Positions 8,501 through 15,829 of a stretch of DNA of 57,752 nt are shown here, one piece after another. The notes beneath the pieces were generated by a model. The model was not told where the DNA came from. It saw nothing but the letters and a program-made list of their open reading frames with translations, and did not search any database. The stretch is from Clostridiales bacterium GWD2_32_19 (GTDB lineage Bacteria; Bacillota; Clostridia; Lachnospirales; UBA12420). The stretch covers positions 1 to 57,752 of the forward strand of contig MGOU01000033.1 in assembly GCA_001795385.1 (NCBI GenBank). The letters run 5' to 3'. The position numbers and the translations under genes were made by a program. Every line of letters begins with the position of its first letter. Positions within the stretch are counted from its first letter, which is position 1.

Positions 8501-9838
8501 ATAAACATCTACTCCTAAAGATTCAAGAGCGGACTCTTCTATAAAAGAACCCGTTCCAGCAGAACAAGCCTCATTCATTGCATAATCTGAAGCAACAGAG
8601 TTTGTCAAATATGTATATTTTGCATCTTGTCCACCTATTTCAAAAATCGTATCAACATCTTTGTCAAAATGCACTGCCCCAGCTGCATGGGCTATTATTT
8701 CATTTATAACCCCTTCTGTCCCTGTATAAAGTCCGGCTATTTGCCTGCCCGAACCCGTAACCCCAACAGCAACAATATTTACACTAACCCCATTTAATTT
8801 TTCTCTTATACTTTTATAGCAATTTCTAGATGCTTCTATCGGATTTCCATTAGTCCTTAAATACTCAGAGCAAATCATCTTATCATCGCTTTTTCGTAGG
8901 AGTACCGCCTTTGTAGTGGTAGAACCAACATCCAGCCCCAGTATGCATTTATCCCCTTCACTTGGGGTCACAAACTCTATCGTATTAAACTTAACCAAAT
9001 CCTTGTAATCACTAATAGGTTCGAGGAAACTAAAACTTCCTTCCTCTTCTTTAAATAAATTTGTGGATAGCTTTTCGCCTCTATCCTCTGCTAGCAAAGC
9101 TGCACCAAGTGCTTCAAAATAACTTGATTCTTCTTTTACCTCTATATTAGAACTGAGTTTCTCTCGAAGTTTACTTATTATCGCAGTATTTAAAGTTACT
9201 CCACCTACCGCTAAAATGTTTTCGTGTGGCACATTAGATATAAGCTCCACTATTTTCTCTGACATCATTTCACACAAGCCAGCAGTTACATTTTCAGTTG
9301 GTATGCCTTTATTTAAAGCATGAGTACAATCTGACTTACAAAAAACTGAGCATCGTCCGCTCACAGCATAAGCTGTTCCTTTTTCTCCTAGCTCTATAGC
9401 TTCTTCTAAACTTAGATTCATTCTTCGTATTTGTTGCATGAAAAACTCACCTGTACCCGAAGCGCATTTATTACCCGTTAGAACATCAGATATTTTATTA
9501 TTATTGTCGAGTATATATACTATAAATGTTTCTCCGCCCATAGATATTAGTATATCATATTTCTTATTTTCCCTATTTACATAATCTAGAGCAACCTCAA
9601 TAGCCTCCGGCTCTGTAACACCAGGAAGCGTCACGAAATTTCTAAATTTCCTACCAGTAACTAATATTTTTGCATCTTTCGAACTGAAGTCTTTAATTAA
9701 CTCAGTAAGCACGCCTTTTGGGTTACCTTCATGAGCCTTCTTTATACTCTTTGTAACACTAAATTTATCTTTCTTTCCCTTTACGAGCTCTACAAGTGTT
9801 ATTGTAGAAGCCCCCAAGCATATCCCAACTAATTTCAT
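5534..9838 (-). CDS. Giant 2-hydroxyacyl-CoA dehydratase activase-related protein
   Basis: About 1,434 aa. Two BadF/BcrA-type ASKHA ATPase units lie in tandem. The first (1-260) has GICLGAST, where the usual nucleotide-binding Asp is Cys, plus CASGTGEFF and a Cys cluster SGRCSVFCKSDC. The second (about 300-570) has canonical GLDVGSTTTKA, EIGGQDAKY and NEACSAGTGSF, which in HgdC-type activases holds the [4Fe-4S] cluster. A DUF2229-like region (about 650-1000) and a C-terminal segment resembling the HgdB dehydratase subunit follow. This is a known clostridial fusion family; its substrate is undefined, and an ATP-driven electron-transfer role is inferred. GGAGGG lies 5 nt before the ATG at 9838, whereas the ATG at 9850 lies inside that ribosome site, so I use 9838. 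Transcription is monocistronic, from a consensus promoter to a hairpin terminator. Confidence 0.85.
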   Translation of the reverse strand: MKLVGICLGASTITLVELVKGKKDKFSVTKSIKKAHEGNPKGVLTELIKDFSSKDAKILVTGRKFRNFVTLPGVTEPEAIEVALDYVNRENKKYDILISMGGETFIVYILDNNNKISDVLTGNKCASGTGEFFMQQIRRMNLSLEEAIELGEKGTAYAVSGRCSVFCKSDCTHALNKGIPTENVTAGLCEMMSEKIVELISNVPHENILAVGGVTLNTAIISKLREKLSSNIEVKEESSYFEALGAALLAEDRGEKLSTNLFKEEEGSFSFLEPISDYKDLVKFNTIEFVTPSEGDKCILGLDVGSTTTKAVLLRKSDDKMICSEYLRTNGNPIEASRNCYKSIREKLNGVSVNIVAVGVTGSGRQIAGLYTGTEGVINEIIAHAAGAVHFDKDVDTIFEIGGQDAKYTYLTNSVASDYAMNEACSAGTGSFIEESALESLGVDVYSIAEMALKADKPANFSDQCAAFISSDIKNAAHEKVSQENILAGLVYSICLNYVNRVKGNRPVGKKIFMQGGVCYNKAIPLAMAAIMKKPIIVPPEPGLMGAFGVALEVKKRLHLGLMHEEEYSLDKIIEREIAYKDPFVCPGGKEKCDRKCKVNRIEIDKKVYPFGGACNKYYNTKYEVEHDIEALSFLKVREDLMFEKYAPAIPQDENKLTIGINKSFLTYSLFPLYYNFFTRLGCNIVLPDEIDDKGTKKVNTAICFPARLSLGYFANLVSRKPDYYFMPHITEMYVQGGNKRKEFSSVCLFEQGEAFLIKQAFKDVKDKILAPSINFINGWHEGEDGFVEVAVKIGFDKSKAKKVYKEALEVFKEYEKEYKSLGKKALDYLEENPGKIGIVIVGRPYNAFAFEANKGIEKKLTSRGYLTIPYDMLPYQDEELDEEYKDYMHWESGHKILRGAKYIKKNPRLFALYVTNFLCAIDSFLVTYFRSIMGTKPSLTLEFDTHTADAGIDTRIEAFVDVIKNYMETQKDITEDEVTDFRQATIDLTSKGATYIDSEGKKFSLKDKKVKLIFPGMGKIQSRILGAVFKKLGINAEELPIADKEVFQLGRSVSTCKECLPMLVCIGSLLKYLKTRGETDEKLVMFLPKANGYCRLGQYHVFTNKLIKDKKLKDIALISLASEDGYAGLGPVFALKAWESVIMSDALDEIYNLICAAAQDKEQAKQLFEEELKKIENAMQGLGGKSVNTVLKETAKRLATIKLSKPYEDIPKINLTGEFFVRWDSGSNLNIVEKLTEKGFAVKISPVAEWLYYVNYMIKTKLQEPSHTMLGKLEFAVSDMSQKMIESRIKSTLAKSGLYKSEMIDIAEIIEHSTHILPTELKGEPALIIGSVLKDALSEYAGVINIGPFGCMPLRYTEALLVPENNVECKIGAVKRVNKKANTDVQFVNFDKNDKIPFLTIESDGNPYPQLLEARLEAFLLQASRTHKKMHKK

Positions 9839-9878
9839 ATTGCCCTCCATTATATTTTATTTAATGTAATATATTAAG

Positions 9879-9907
9879 ATATTATGCTTTTTTGATAAAT
9901 TTGTCAA
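9879..9907 (-). promoter_or_regulatory. Sigma-A promoter of the activase gene
   Basis: TTGACA (9902-9907) and TAATAT (9879-9884) are separated by exactly 17 bp on the minus strand, about 40 bp upstream of the start codon. This is a near-consensus housekeeping promoter. Confidence 0.8.
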
Positions 9908-9946
9908 GAGATTGTTATACTATCAGGACATATTGTATATAAATGA

Positions 9947-9973
9947 GGACACCGGGGACGGTTCTCACTGTCC
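9947..9973 (+). repeat. REP-like 27-bp element at the 3' end of the transposase
   Basis: GGACA...GGGGACGGTTCT...TGTCC spans 27 bp and overlaps the last codons of the transposase gene. It matches the two elements at 10693-10763 at most positions and is likewise followed by ACTTTTT. It is probably a recognition hairpin of the neighbouring RAYT. Confidence 0.75.
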
Positions 9974-10675
9974 ACTTTTTAATACTCTTTGAATCGTTTT
10001 ACTACTAACTCCTGTTTGCATTGCTATGTCTTTTTTCTTCATTTTATTATCTATATACATTTTTCTTATATTCTCATCTCTTGTTTTTTTAATTTGAGCA
10101 GTATCTTCTTCATCATAATCCATAATATAATCGTCCTTTGCATCTTTACTAAACCTTATAAATTCTTTTTTCGCCAACGCCTTATCTTTATGTATACTAC
10201 TAAATATATCTTCTATATTTACAAATGTATTTTCGCCTATATATTCACTTACACTACTCCATTTATATTCATCTGCCTTATGTACTATTTTTGCCTTTAC
10301 TGGATTATTGTGTACATATCTAATTACAGTTAATAGATATCTATCATCTTCAATAGCTTCGCTTTTGAACCTGTCTTGAAACAAATGTCCCACTCTTCTA
10401 TATCTTCTATTGAAATAATAAGCATAACTTACGCATATCCTTTTCAAAAAATCTGAAACCCCATATTCACTCTCTTTTAGAACAATATGTACATGATTTT
10501 TCATTAAACAATATGAGTATATTATAGTATTAGTTTGTATTGTTTTTTCTTTAAAAACTTTTAAAAATTTATATTTATCTTGATCATCAATAAATATATC
10601 CTTCTTCTCATTTCCCCTCATCATTATATGATAAATCCCTGTACTGCTCTGCTTTCTCTCCATCCTAGCCAACAA
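9965..10675 (-). CDS. REP-associated tyrosine transposase (RAYT, Y1 family)
   Basis: The protein is 236 aa with a complete Y1_Tnp domain. It has the N-terminal strand GIYHIMMRGNEKK, the HUH metal motif MKNHVHIVL, the helix with the nucleophilic tyrosine region SYAYYFNRRYRRVGHLFQ, and VIRYVHNNPVKA. The C-terminus (about 205-236, KMKKKDIAMQTGVSSKTIQR) is a helix-turn-helix. RAYTs cut and move REP hairpins; here 27-bp REP-like repeats flank the gene on both sides. Translation starts at TTG (10675 or 10672) behind AGGAGGG. No truncation or stop is seen, so it may be active. Confidence 0.88.
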   Translation of the reverse strand: MLARMERKQSSTGIYHIMMRGNEKKDIFIDDQDKYKFLKVFKEKTIQTNTIIYSYCLMKNHVHIVLKESEYGVSDFLKRICVSYAYYFNRRYRRVGHLFQDRFKSEAIEDDRYLLTVIRYVHNNPVKAKIVHKADEYKWSSVSEYIGENTFVNIEDIFSSIHKDKALAKKEFIRFSKDAKDDYIMDYDEEDTAQIKKTRDENIRKMYIDNKMKKKDIAMQTGVSSKTIQRVLKSGQ

Positions 10676-10692
10676 TTTTCCCTCCTATTTTA

Positions 10693-10763
10693 GGACATTA
10701 GGGACGGTTCTTAATGTCCACTTTTTTCTTGTAACTGGACATTAAGAACCGTCCCCAATGTCC
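10693..10763. repeat. Inverted pair of 27-bp REP-like elements (BIME-like)
   Basis: 10693-10719 and 10737-10763 are inverted copies differing at one position, separated by 17 bp. Each arm also has its own GGACATTA...TAATGTCC palindrome. The pair sits between the transposase and the end of the pilus operon (stop at 10771), where the hairpin could also terminate or protect the long pilus mRNA. Confidence 0.85.
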
Positions 10764-10770
10764 ACCTAAC

Positions 10771-11910
10771 CTACATATCTATCTTAAAATTCGTTATTAT
10801 CTCAGTAAGTCCATACATTACATAATCAAAACATAGCATGAGTATCAAAAGTAAAAGTGGAATGAGTATTAGGTATTTCTTGTTTCTCTTGTTTATTTGC
10901 TTTATTTTTTGCCATTCTATCGCATTTTCTGCGAGTGACTCCATGTTTTGTACGGTTGACTCGACCCCTGTAGTTATCGTTAGCTTTATGGTTTCAAGTA
11001 ATTCTAGCATCTCATCCTCTAGCCTATTGTCACGGATCATTTCATTTATGGTTTCTTCGCCTTTTCCGTTTTTTATGCTGTAGCTTATCTTTTCGAATGT
11101 TTTCTTATATACATCTGATACTTCTATTATATTATCTACTATTATACTTGTTCTATATGGTGGTATTTTTGCAAATATACAATATGTAAATATACTTATT
11201 ATTACTTCCCATTGTTTTTTATCTTCTATTAAATATTGCCTTAAAAAACAAAGAATATCCGGGATAAAATACATGAGAATAGCTATCAATATGCTTAACA
11301 TATATTCATCCATGCCACTCTCTATGGTTTTGATATCTATTAGTTTTTGAAGCATCCTTCTGGCTATGATCTCGCTTCCTTCACTTCCTGTGTAACTGCT
11401 TTCTTCTATATACCTTCTACTATCTACAATGTATTTATTCATGTTTTTTTCATTTATTTTGTTCGCATCTATCGTGGCACTCAGTTCATGATATACTTCT
11501 TTTTCTTTTGTTTTTTCTTCTTCGGTTGGTTTTAGCCTAATATCAGTAGAAAGTTTGCCATAATTTATATTGCCTATTATTTCACTTATTCTACTTATTT
11601 TATCTGTTAATGCTACATTTACAAAGAATATCAAACCCAGCGTTAGCAGTGCATATTTAATAAACATGTATTTATAAACTGAAATATCCCAGCCTGATTC
11701 AAATAGTTTCTTTTTTATTTTCTTATATTGTTTGCCTTTTTCTGCAGGCAAACAATATACAAACTTCTTTTGTATTTCTTTTGTAAATAAGTTTTTATGG
11801 TGCTTGCCATAAAGTGTTTTGTAATTTCTATATTTCAGATATATTATGATTGCATTTATGATGATTGTAGTAATGATTACTATATTTAAAATGTTGATTA
11901 TCGTTAACAT
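10771..11910 (-). CDS. tadC: TadC-like pilus platform protein, second Tad set
   Basis: A 379-aa integral membrane protein with hydrophobic segments near residues 5-25, 75-95, 205-235 and 345-370, and a type II secretion F (T2SSF) region in the C-terminal half (EVSDVYKKTFEKI and TTGVESTVQNMESL). TadC-type proteins anchor the CpaF motor in the membrane during Flp pilus assembly. It is the last gene of a chain running from the FHA gene through kinase, CpaB, TadZ, CpaF and TadB. The pair TadB/TadC also occurs at 22644-24803 with clearly different sequences, so this is a second machinery. Family assignment is confident; the TadC rather than TadB label rests on position. Confidence 0.7.
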   Translation of the reverse strand: MLTIINILNIVIITTIIINAIIIYLKYRNYKTLYGKHHKNLFTKEIQKKFVYCLPAEKGKQYKKIKKKLFESGWDISVYKYMFIKYALLTLGLIFFVNVALTDKISRISEIIGNINYGKLSTDIRLKPTEEEKTKEKEVYHELSATIDANKINEKNMNKYIVDSRRYIEESSYTGSEGSEIIARRMLQKLIDIKTIESGMDEYMLSILIAILMYFIPDILCFLRQYLIEDKKQWEVIISIFTYCIFAKIPPYRTSIIVDNIIEVSDVYKKTFEKISYSIKNGKGEETINEMIRDNRLEDEMLELLETIKLTITTGVESTVQNMESLAENAIEWQKIKQINKRNKKYLILIPLLLLILMLCFDYVMYGLTEIITNFKIDM

Positions 11911-11922
11911 AAGAACATCTCC

Positions 11923-12738
11923 CTATTTCACCTTTCTAATCCAATTGACTACCATGGCAGATAGCACTGATACTAGAAGTATCGCAGAGGCTTTTGTTTG
12001 TGCTTCTAATCCTTTATATATATTCTCATACTCCATTGCTTCTAATATTATACCGTTGTACATTTGGGTAAATGGTATTACTATAAGTGGCAAAATTAGT
12101 AGTCCTACTTCTATCCATAAAAATTCAACATTGTTTTGTCCTTGTGATAAATTAACAAAATTTATTATGTATGTTAGGCGATTAAGGTTTGGTGCTATCG
12201 CATCTTTGTCTCCATCTCTTTTTGCAAACACAACCAGGTTGCATAACAATTTAAGCCATACTGATGGCATATTTTTCTTTAGGTAATCAATCTCTTGAAT
12301 ATAGTTTTCTTTGTTTATTGCTGTTTTTATCTTTTGCAAGTATATTTTATTTTCATCTCTTGTTCTATCTATAGAAGCATCTAAAGCTTTGTTTAAATTA
12401 CCATTATAGTGCTGATAGTAATATCCAAATACCCTTATCATTTGAGGCAACTTCTTTTTGAATCTATTTTCTATTACCTCTAGTATAAGTTCTAACGTAG
12501 TCTTTATAATTATTAAAGACGCAGCTAATGCAATTAGTTTATGGTACCATAGCTCATTAAATATGCATATGCAAAAAACAAAATATACAAGCCCCACACT
12601 AAGTGAAACTAATGCAATTTTTAGTGACAGTTGCATATTTTCACTTTCTGTTCTCTGATTTATTCTAGATAATCTTTTAGCTATTGTACCTATTAGTTTA
12701 TAATTTTTTGTTTTCTTATAACTAGTACTCCCTAGCAT
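11923..12738 (-). CDS. tadB: TadB-like pilus platform protein, second Tad set
   Basis: 271 aa, with membrane segments near 45-65, 70-95, 200-225 and 245-265, and a cytoplasmic helical domain between them (RFKKKLPQMIRVFGYYYQHY), typical of T2SSF platform proteins. It lies 12 bp upstream of the TadC-like gene and about 80 bp downstream of the CpaF motor. It is expected to form the inner platform with its TadC neighbour and transmit ATPase motion to pilin subunits (family knowledge). Confidence 0.7.
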   Translation of the reverse strand: MLGSTSYKKTKNYKLIGTIAKRLSRINQRTESENMQLSLKIALVSLSVGLVYFVFCICIFNELWYHKLIALAASLIIIKTTLELILEVIENRFKKKLPQMIRVFGYYYQHYNGNLNKALDASIDRTRDENKIYLQKIKTAINKENYIQEIDYLKKNMPSVWLKLLCNLVVFAKRDGDKDAIAPNLNRLTYIINFVNLSQGQNNVEFLWIEVGLLILPLIVIPFTQMYNGIILEAMEYENIYKGLEAQTKASAILLVSVLSAMVVNWIRKVK

Positions 12739-12817
12739 TCTATCACCTGCTTTTTTCGATTACATTCAAAAACTATATGATACTTATTCATCTAGTTTTT
12801 CATACTTTATTTCGCTC

Positions 12818-14500
12818 CTACCCAATCTCTTTTTGCATCATATCTATAAGTTTGTTCATATACTCCTGTCCATCTCTTGTTTTATTGGCATTTTCTATCA
12901 TCTTTTTTGATGGGTAGTTTACAAATTTAAGCTTTCCATCTATGTCTGCTTCCATTATATAATTTAGCCTGTACATATTATTCAAGTTGGATTTTATTTG
13001 CTCTATGAGCACTATCTTTTCAAGTTTTTCTTTATCCATATTCATATCAAAGTCTATATCGCTTGTAGCACTTACTAGTGGGATTATTTCTACTATTTTT
13101 GTTATCATTCTCTTGCCGTTTATTATTTCATGCTGAAATATACAGTTTATGTAGCTTATAATGTCCATTACCGCGCTTTGCTCTGTCGAATATTTTCCTG
13201 TACCCATCAACATGTTTTTGAGCCTTGGGACTGTTGTTTCTGGATTGACTACATGTGTTGTACACCATGCTCCAACACTTACTGATTGCAATAATTGTAT
13301 GAATGCAAATAGTGCCTCTCCATCCCTTATTTCACCTACATCTGCAACATCTATCGACATTCTAAGTAATGTTTTCACTCCATCAAGCAATGTCTTGTCT
13401 TCAGTTTTTTGAAGTTCTACCATTCTTTTACCTTCATATTTCTTTCTGTTGTGTTGTTCAAAATAATCCTCTATCGTTCCTATATGCAAAGTATCGTCTA
13501 AACCACCTATCAGGGTAGACATAGTAGTGGTTTTGCCTGTTCCTAAGCCACCTTGAAAAACTATGCTTTGTCCTGTTTTTACAAGTGTCATCATCAGTGT
13601 TTTTTGTCTTACATCGTCATATAGGTCATCCAGTCCAGCTTGCTTTTGATTGAATATCCTTATAGCTATATGCCTTTCAGTAGAGTAAGGTTTTTGCACT
13701 ACCGTTACTCTCGAATCATCAATTCTATGTGTCAGCACCTCTGGGTTACTATAATCAAGCTGCTTAGCACTTTTATCAAACAAAATTGCTTTGTTTTGTA
13801 TAAGTTCTAGTTTGTTCTCCGATATGTCAAAAAAGTTAAGCCTAATCTTGTCCTTATCCCAGCAGTAAACATAGTTATCTGATATACCTACTTCATTTAT
13901 GTTTTGGTATGTAAGTGAATCTATTTCTGATAACCCATAAACTTCTGCATATATGCGTGTCACTATTATCTCTAATTTATCCTCATAACTCAACTCGATT
14001 TTTTCCGAACTATATATTTTATGTATGTCATCACATGTATATTCGTAGCCTATATTTGTATGTGTTCCCTCTTTCTTTTCTTTGATGTAATTATACTTTT
14101 TCCTTATCTCTGAAAATGCATTTCTACCATATGTTTTATCAAATTTATGTAAAATTATTTCAAATTTATCTCTATCTGTTAACTCACTCTCTTCAAAATT
14201 TATAATATGCTCAATATTATTTTTGTCGACCTTACCTTCATCTAGGACTATATCAGTTGCTTTCAAATCCTCATCTAATCTATAAATCTCAAATGTGTTC
14301 GTTATCATATTTTTTATGTATTCTATCACTATTTTTCTAGATTTTGCATCACCACTAAGGGCAGCATTTATCGTATTAAGAAGTCCTTTTATTTTTTTTC
14401 GCTCTTGCTTGCCTTCAGGTATTTTATGAAGGTATTCCTGTATATTTTTCTCAACTTGCCTCGTCAGGTTTTCTATATTTAAAATATTTTTAAATTCCAT
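12818..14500 (-). CDS. cpaF: CpaF/TadA-type pilus motor ATPase, second Tad set
   Basis: A 560-aa secretion ATPase. Walker A FQGGLGTGKTT lies at 316-325, followed by IGTIEDYFEQH (Asp box), LRMSIDVADVGEIRDGEA (Walker B) and WCTTHVVNPET (His box). The N-terminal 310 residues, about 150 longer than in the other CpaF of this window, are helical and charged with no recognised domain. Its start overlaps the TadZ-like gene by 22 bp. It should power subunit extrusion through the TadB/TadC platform. The usual GExRGxEA Walker B is GEIRDGEA here, and the THAN of the other CpaF is THVV, so it is a divergent branch. Confidence 0.85.
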   Translation of the reverse strand: MEFKNILNIENLTRQVEKNIQEYLHKIPEGKQERKKIKGLLNTINAALSGDAKSRKIVIEYIKNMITNTFEIYRLDEDLKATDIVLDEGKVDKNNIEHIINFEESELTDRDKFEIILHKFDKTYGRNAFSEIRKKYNYIKEKKEGTHTNIGYEYTCDDIHKIYSSEKIELSYEDKLEIIVTRIYAEVYGLSEIDSLTYQNINEVGISDNYVYCWDKDKIRLNFFDISENKLELIQNKAILFDKSAKQLDYSNPEVLTHRIDDSRVTVVQKPYSTERHIAIRIFNQKQAGLDDLYDDVRQKTLMMTLVKTGQSIVFQGGLGTGKTTTMSTLIGGLDDTLHIGTIEDYFEQHNRKKYEGKRMVELQKTEDKTLLDGVKTLLRMSIDVADVGEIRDGEALFAFIQLLQSVSVGAWCTTHVVNPETTVPRLKNMLMGTGKYSTEQSAVMDIISYINCIFQHEIINGKRMITKIVEIIPLVSATSDIDFDMNMDKEKLEKIVLIEQIKSNLNNMYRLNYIMEADIDGKLKFVNYPSKKMIENANKTRDGQEYMNKLIDMMQKEIG

Positions 14501-15270
14501 CCGCCAATCAATCCTCTTTTTTCATAATTTTTTTGTACTTTTACTTTCGAATGTTCTGCTGCATGTACCGTTATTTTAAAAATATCATTAATAAATATGT
14601 TTTTACTGTTTAAATTTTTTATTAAAAAGGAATATATGTTCCTTTTTTCACATGCTTCTGTAAAGACACTTTCATCATAATTCACAGTAAACACTTGATT
14701 TTTTATATTATGATTTTTCTTGAAATTTATTGTAGTTAAATTTGAGCTATACTCATTAGGAAACTTGTTAAATACTATTACTGTTTTATCGTCTTTTATA
14801 GTTTTGACTGTGTTATCTAAAGTCAACTCATTATACTCTGAAACATATATACTTATATCTGCATTCCTTAACAGATTATCATCTGGGTTATTTCCTGTAT
14901 CTATAATTATAAAGTCAAACTTTTTCTTAGCTATATCTATCAACTTATCCACAAATTTTAGAGATGTTTTACCTGTTTTGCTTTTGGAAATAAGGAATAA
15001 ATTATCGTTTATCATATCAACATGATTTTCTATTACCTCTGGTTTAAGCTTTTCTTCATAAATCCTTATGTCATCTATGGAATGTTTTATCTCTACATCT
15101 CTTTCAATAAATTTTTCTAAAAGGCTTCTTTCATTATCTAGATTAATAACTAACACCTTTTTATCCGTAATTTGTTGCATAACTATTGCAAGTGACAGTG
15201 CCATAGTACTAACTCCTGCCCCATGCAGATAACTGCCATATACTGATATAACTTTTGCGTGTTTATTCAT
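14479..15270 (-). CDS. TadZ/CpaE-like ParA-fold protein with degenerate Walker A
   Basis: 263 aa of the MinD/ParA fold. The P-loop reads GSYLHGAGVST, so the lysine of the usual GVGKT is Val, while KVLVINLDNE and FDFIIIDTGNN retain the Walker A' and B strands. Atypical Walker boxes are a known trait of TadZ, which marks the pole and recruits the CpaF motor. An AGGAGG ribosome site precedes the ATG, and the gene overlaps cpaF downstream. There is no N-terminal receiver-like domain, unlike the TadZ-like protein at 26021-26971. Confidence 0.7.
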   Translation of the reverse strand: MNKHAKVISVYGSYLHGAGVSTMALSLAIVMQQITDKKVLVINLDNERSLLEKFIERDVEIKHSIDDIRIYEEKLKPEVIENHVDMINDNLFLISKSKTGKTSLKFVDKLIDIAKKKFDFIIIDTGNNPDDNLLRNADISIYVSEYNELTLDNTVKTIKDDKTVIVFNKFPNEYSSNLTTINFKKNHNIKNQVFTVNYDESVFTEACEKRNIYSFLIKNLNSKNIFINDIFKITVHAAEHSKVKVQKNYEKRGLIGGWNLKIF

Positions 15271-15316
15271 ATGTATGACCTCCTGTCTTCTTTAGGTAGG
15301 GTTTAGTTTATCAGTA

Positions 15317-15829
15317 CTACCTCAAATACCCTATTTCTGGCTGTGGTTGTTTTTCAGGGTTTATGTATGTTGTCGTATAGATGACACTCTTTACATCATT
15401 AACCTCAACAATTGCCTTATTCATTAGGTTACGTTCTGATTCGTTTATTTTAAACCATACCGATCCAGAATTTAATTCTAATACTTCTTTTTTTGCCAAA
15501 ACTATTTTGTCTATACTGGTCATGTTTTTTATCCTTACATCCACATAATCACCTACTTTTAGATTTGCTGGCAATTTTATTAAACTATAGTCTTGTATTC
15601 TCTCATCATCTTTCAATTCTTTATTTGCTAGCACTACTGGTTCCTCCACAGGCACCTTTCCAGTAACTTTCGTTTGTTTGGTTACTGGTGGTTGGGCGTT
15701 TACTACTTTCTTATCTGCCAATTTATTTGAGTATACAAAAAACACAATAATCCCTGCTGTGATTATTGTACCTATCAATATTCCTAATACGATATTCATT
15801 GTTTTTTCTTTTCTTCTGGTGTAAGCCAT
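15317..15829 (-). CDS. CpaB/RcpC-like pilus assembly protein (SAF domain)
   Basis: 170 aa: a short basic start, one membrane anchor at about 12-34 (NIVLGILIGTIITAGIIVFF), then an extracytoplasmic part with LKDDERIQDYSLIKLPANLK followed by VGDYVDVRIKN. This resembles the SAF-like region of CpaB/RcpC. In Gram-negatives CpaB works with the secretin; in Firmicutes it is thought to help pilus passage through the wall. AAAGGAGAGAG precedes the ATG, which lies inside the 3' end of the kinase gene (34-bp overlap). Confidence 0.6.
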   Translation of the reverse strand: MAYTRRKEKTMNIVLGILIGTIITAGIIVFFVYSNKLADKKVVNAQPPVTKQTKVTGKVPVEEPVVLANKELKDDERIQDYSLIKLPANLKVGDYVDVRIKNMTSIDKIVLAKKEVLELNSGSVWFKINESERNLMNKAIVEVNDVKSVIYTTTYINPEKQPQPEIGYLR

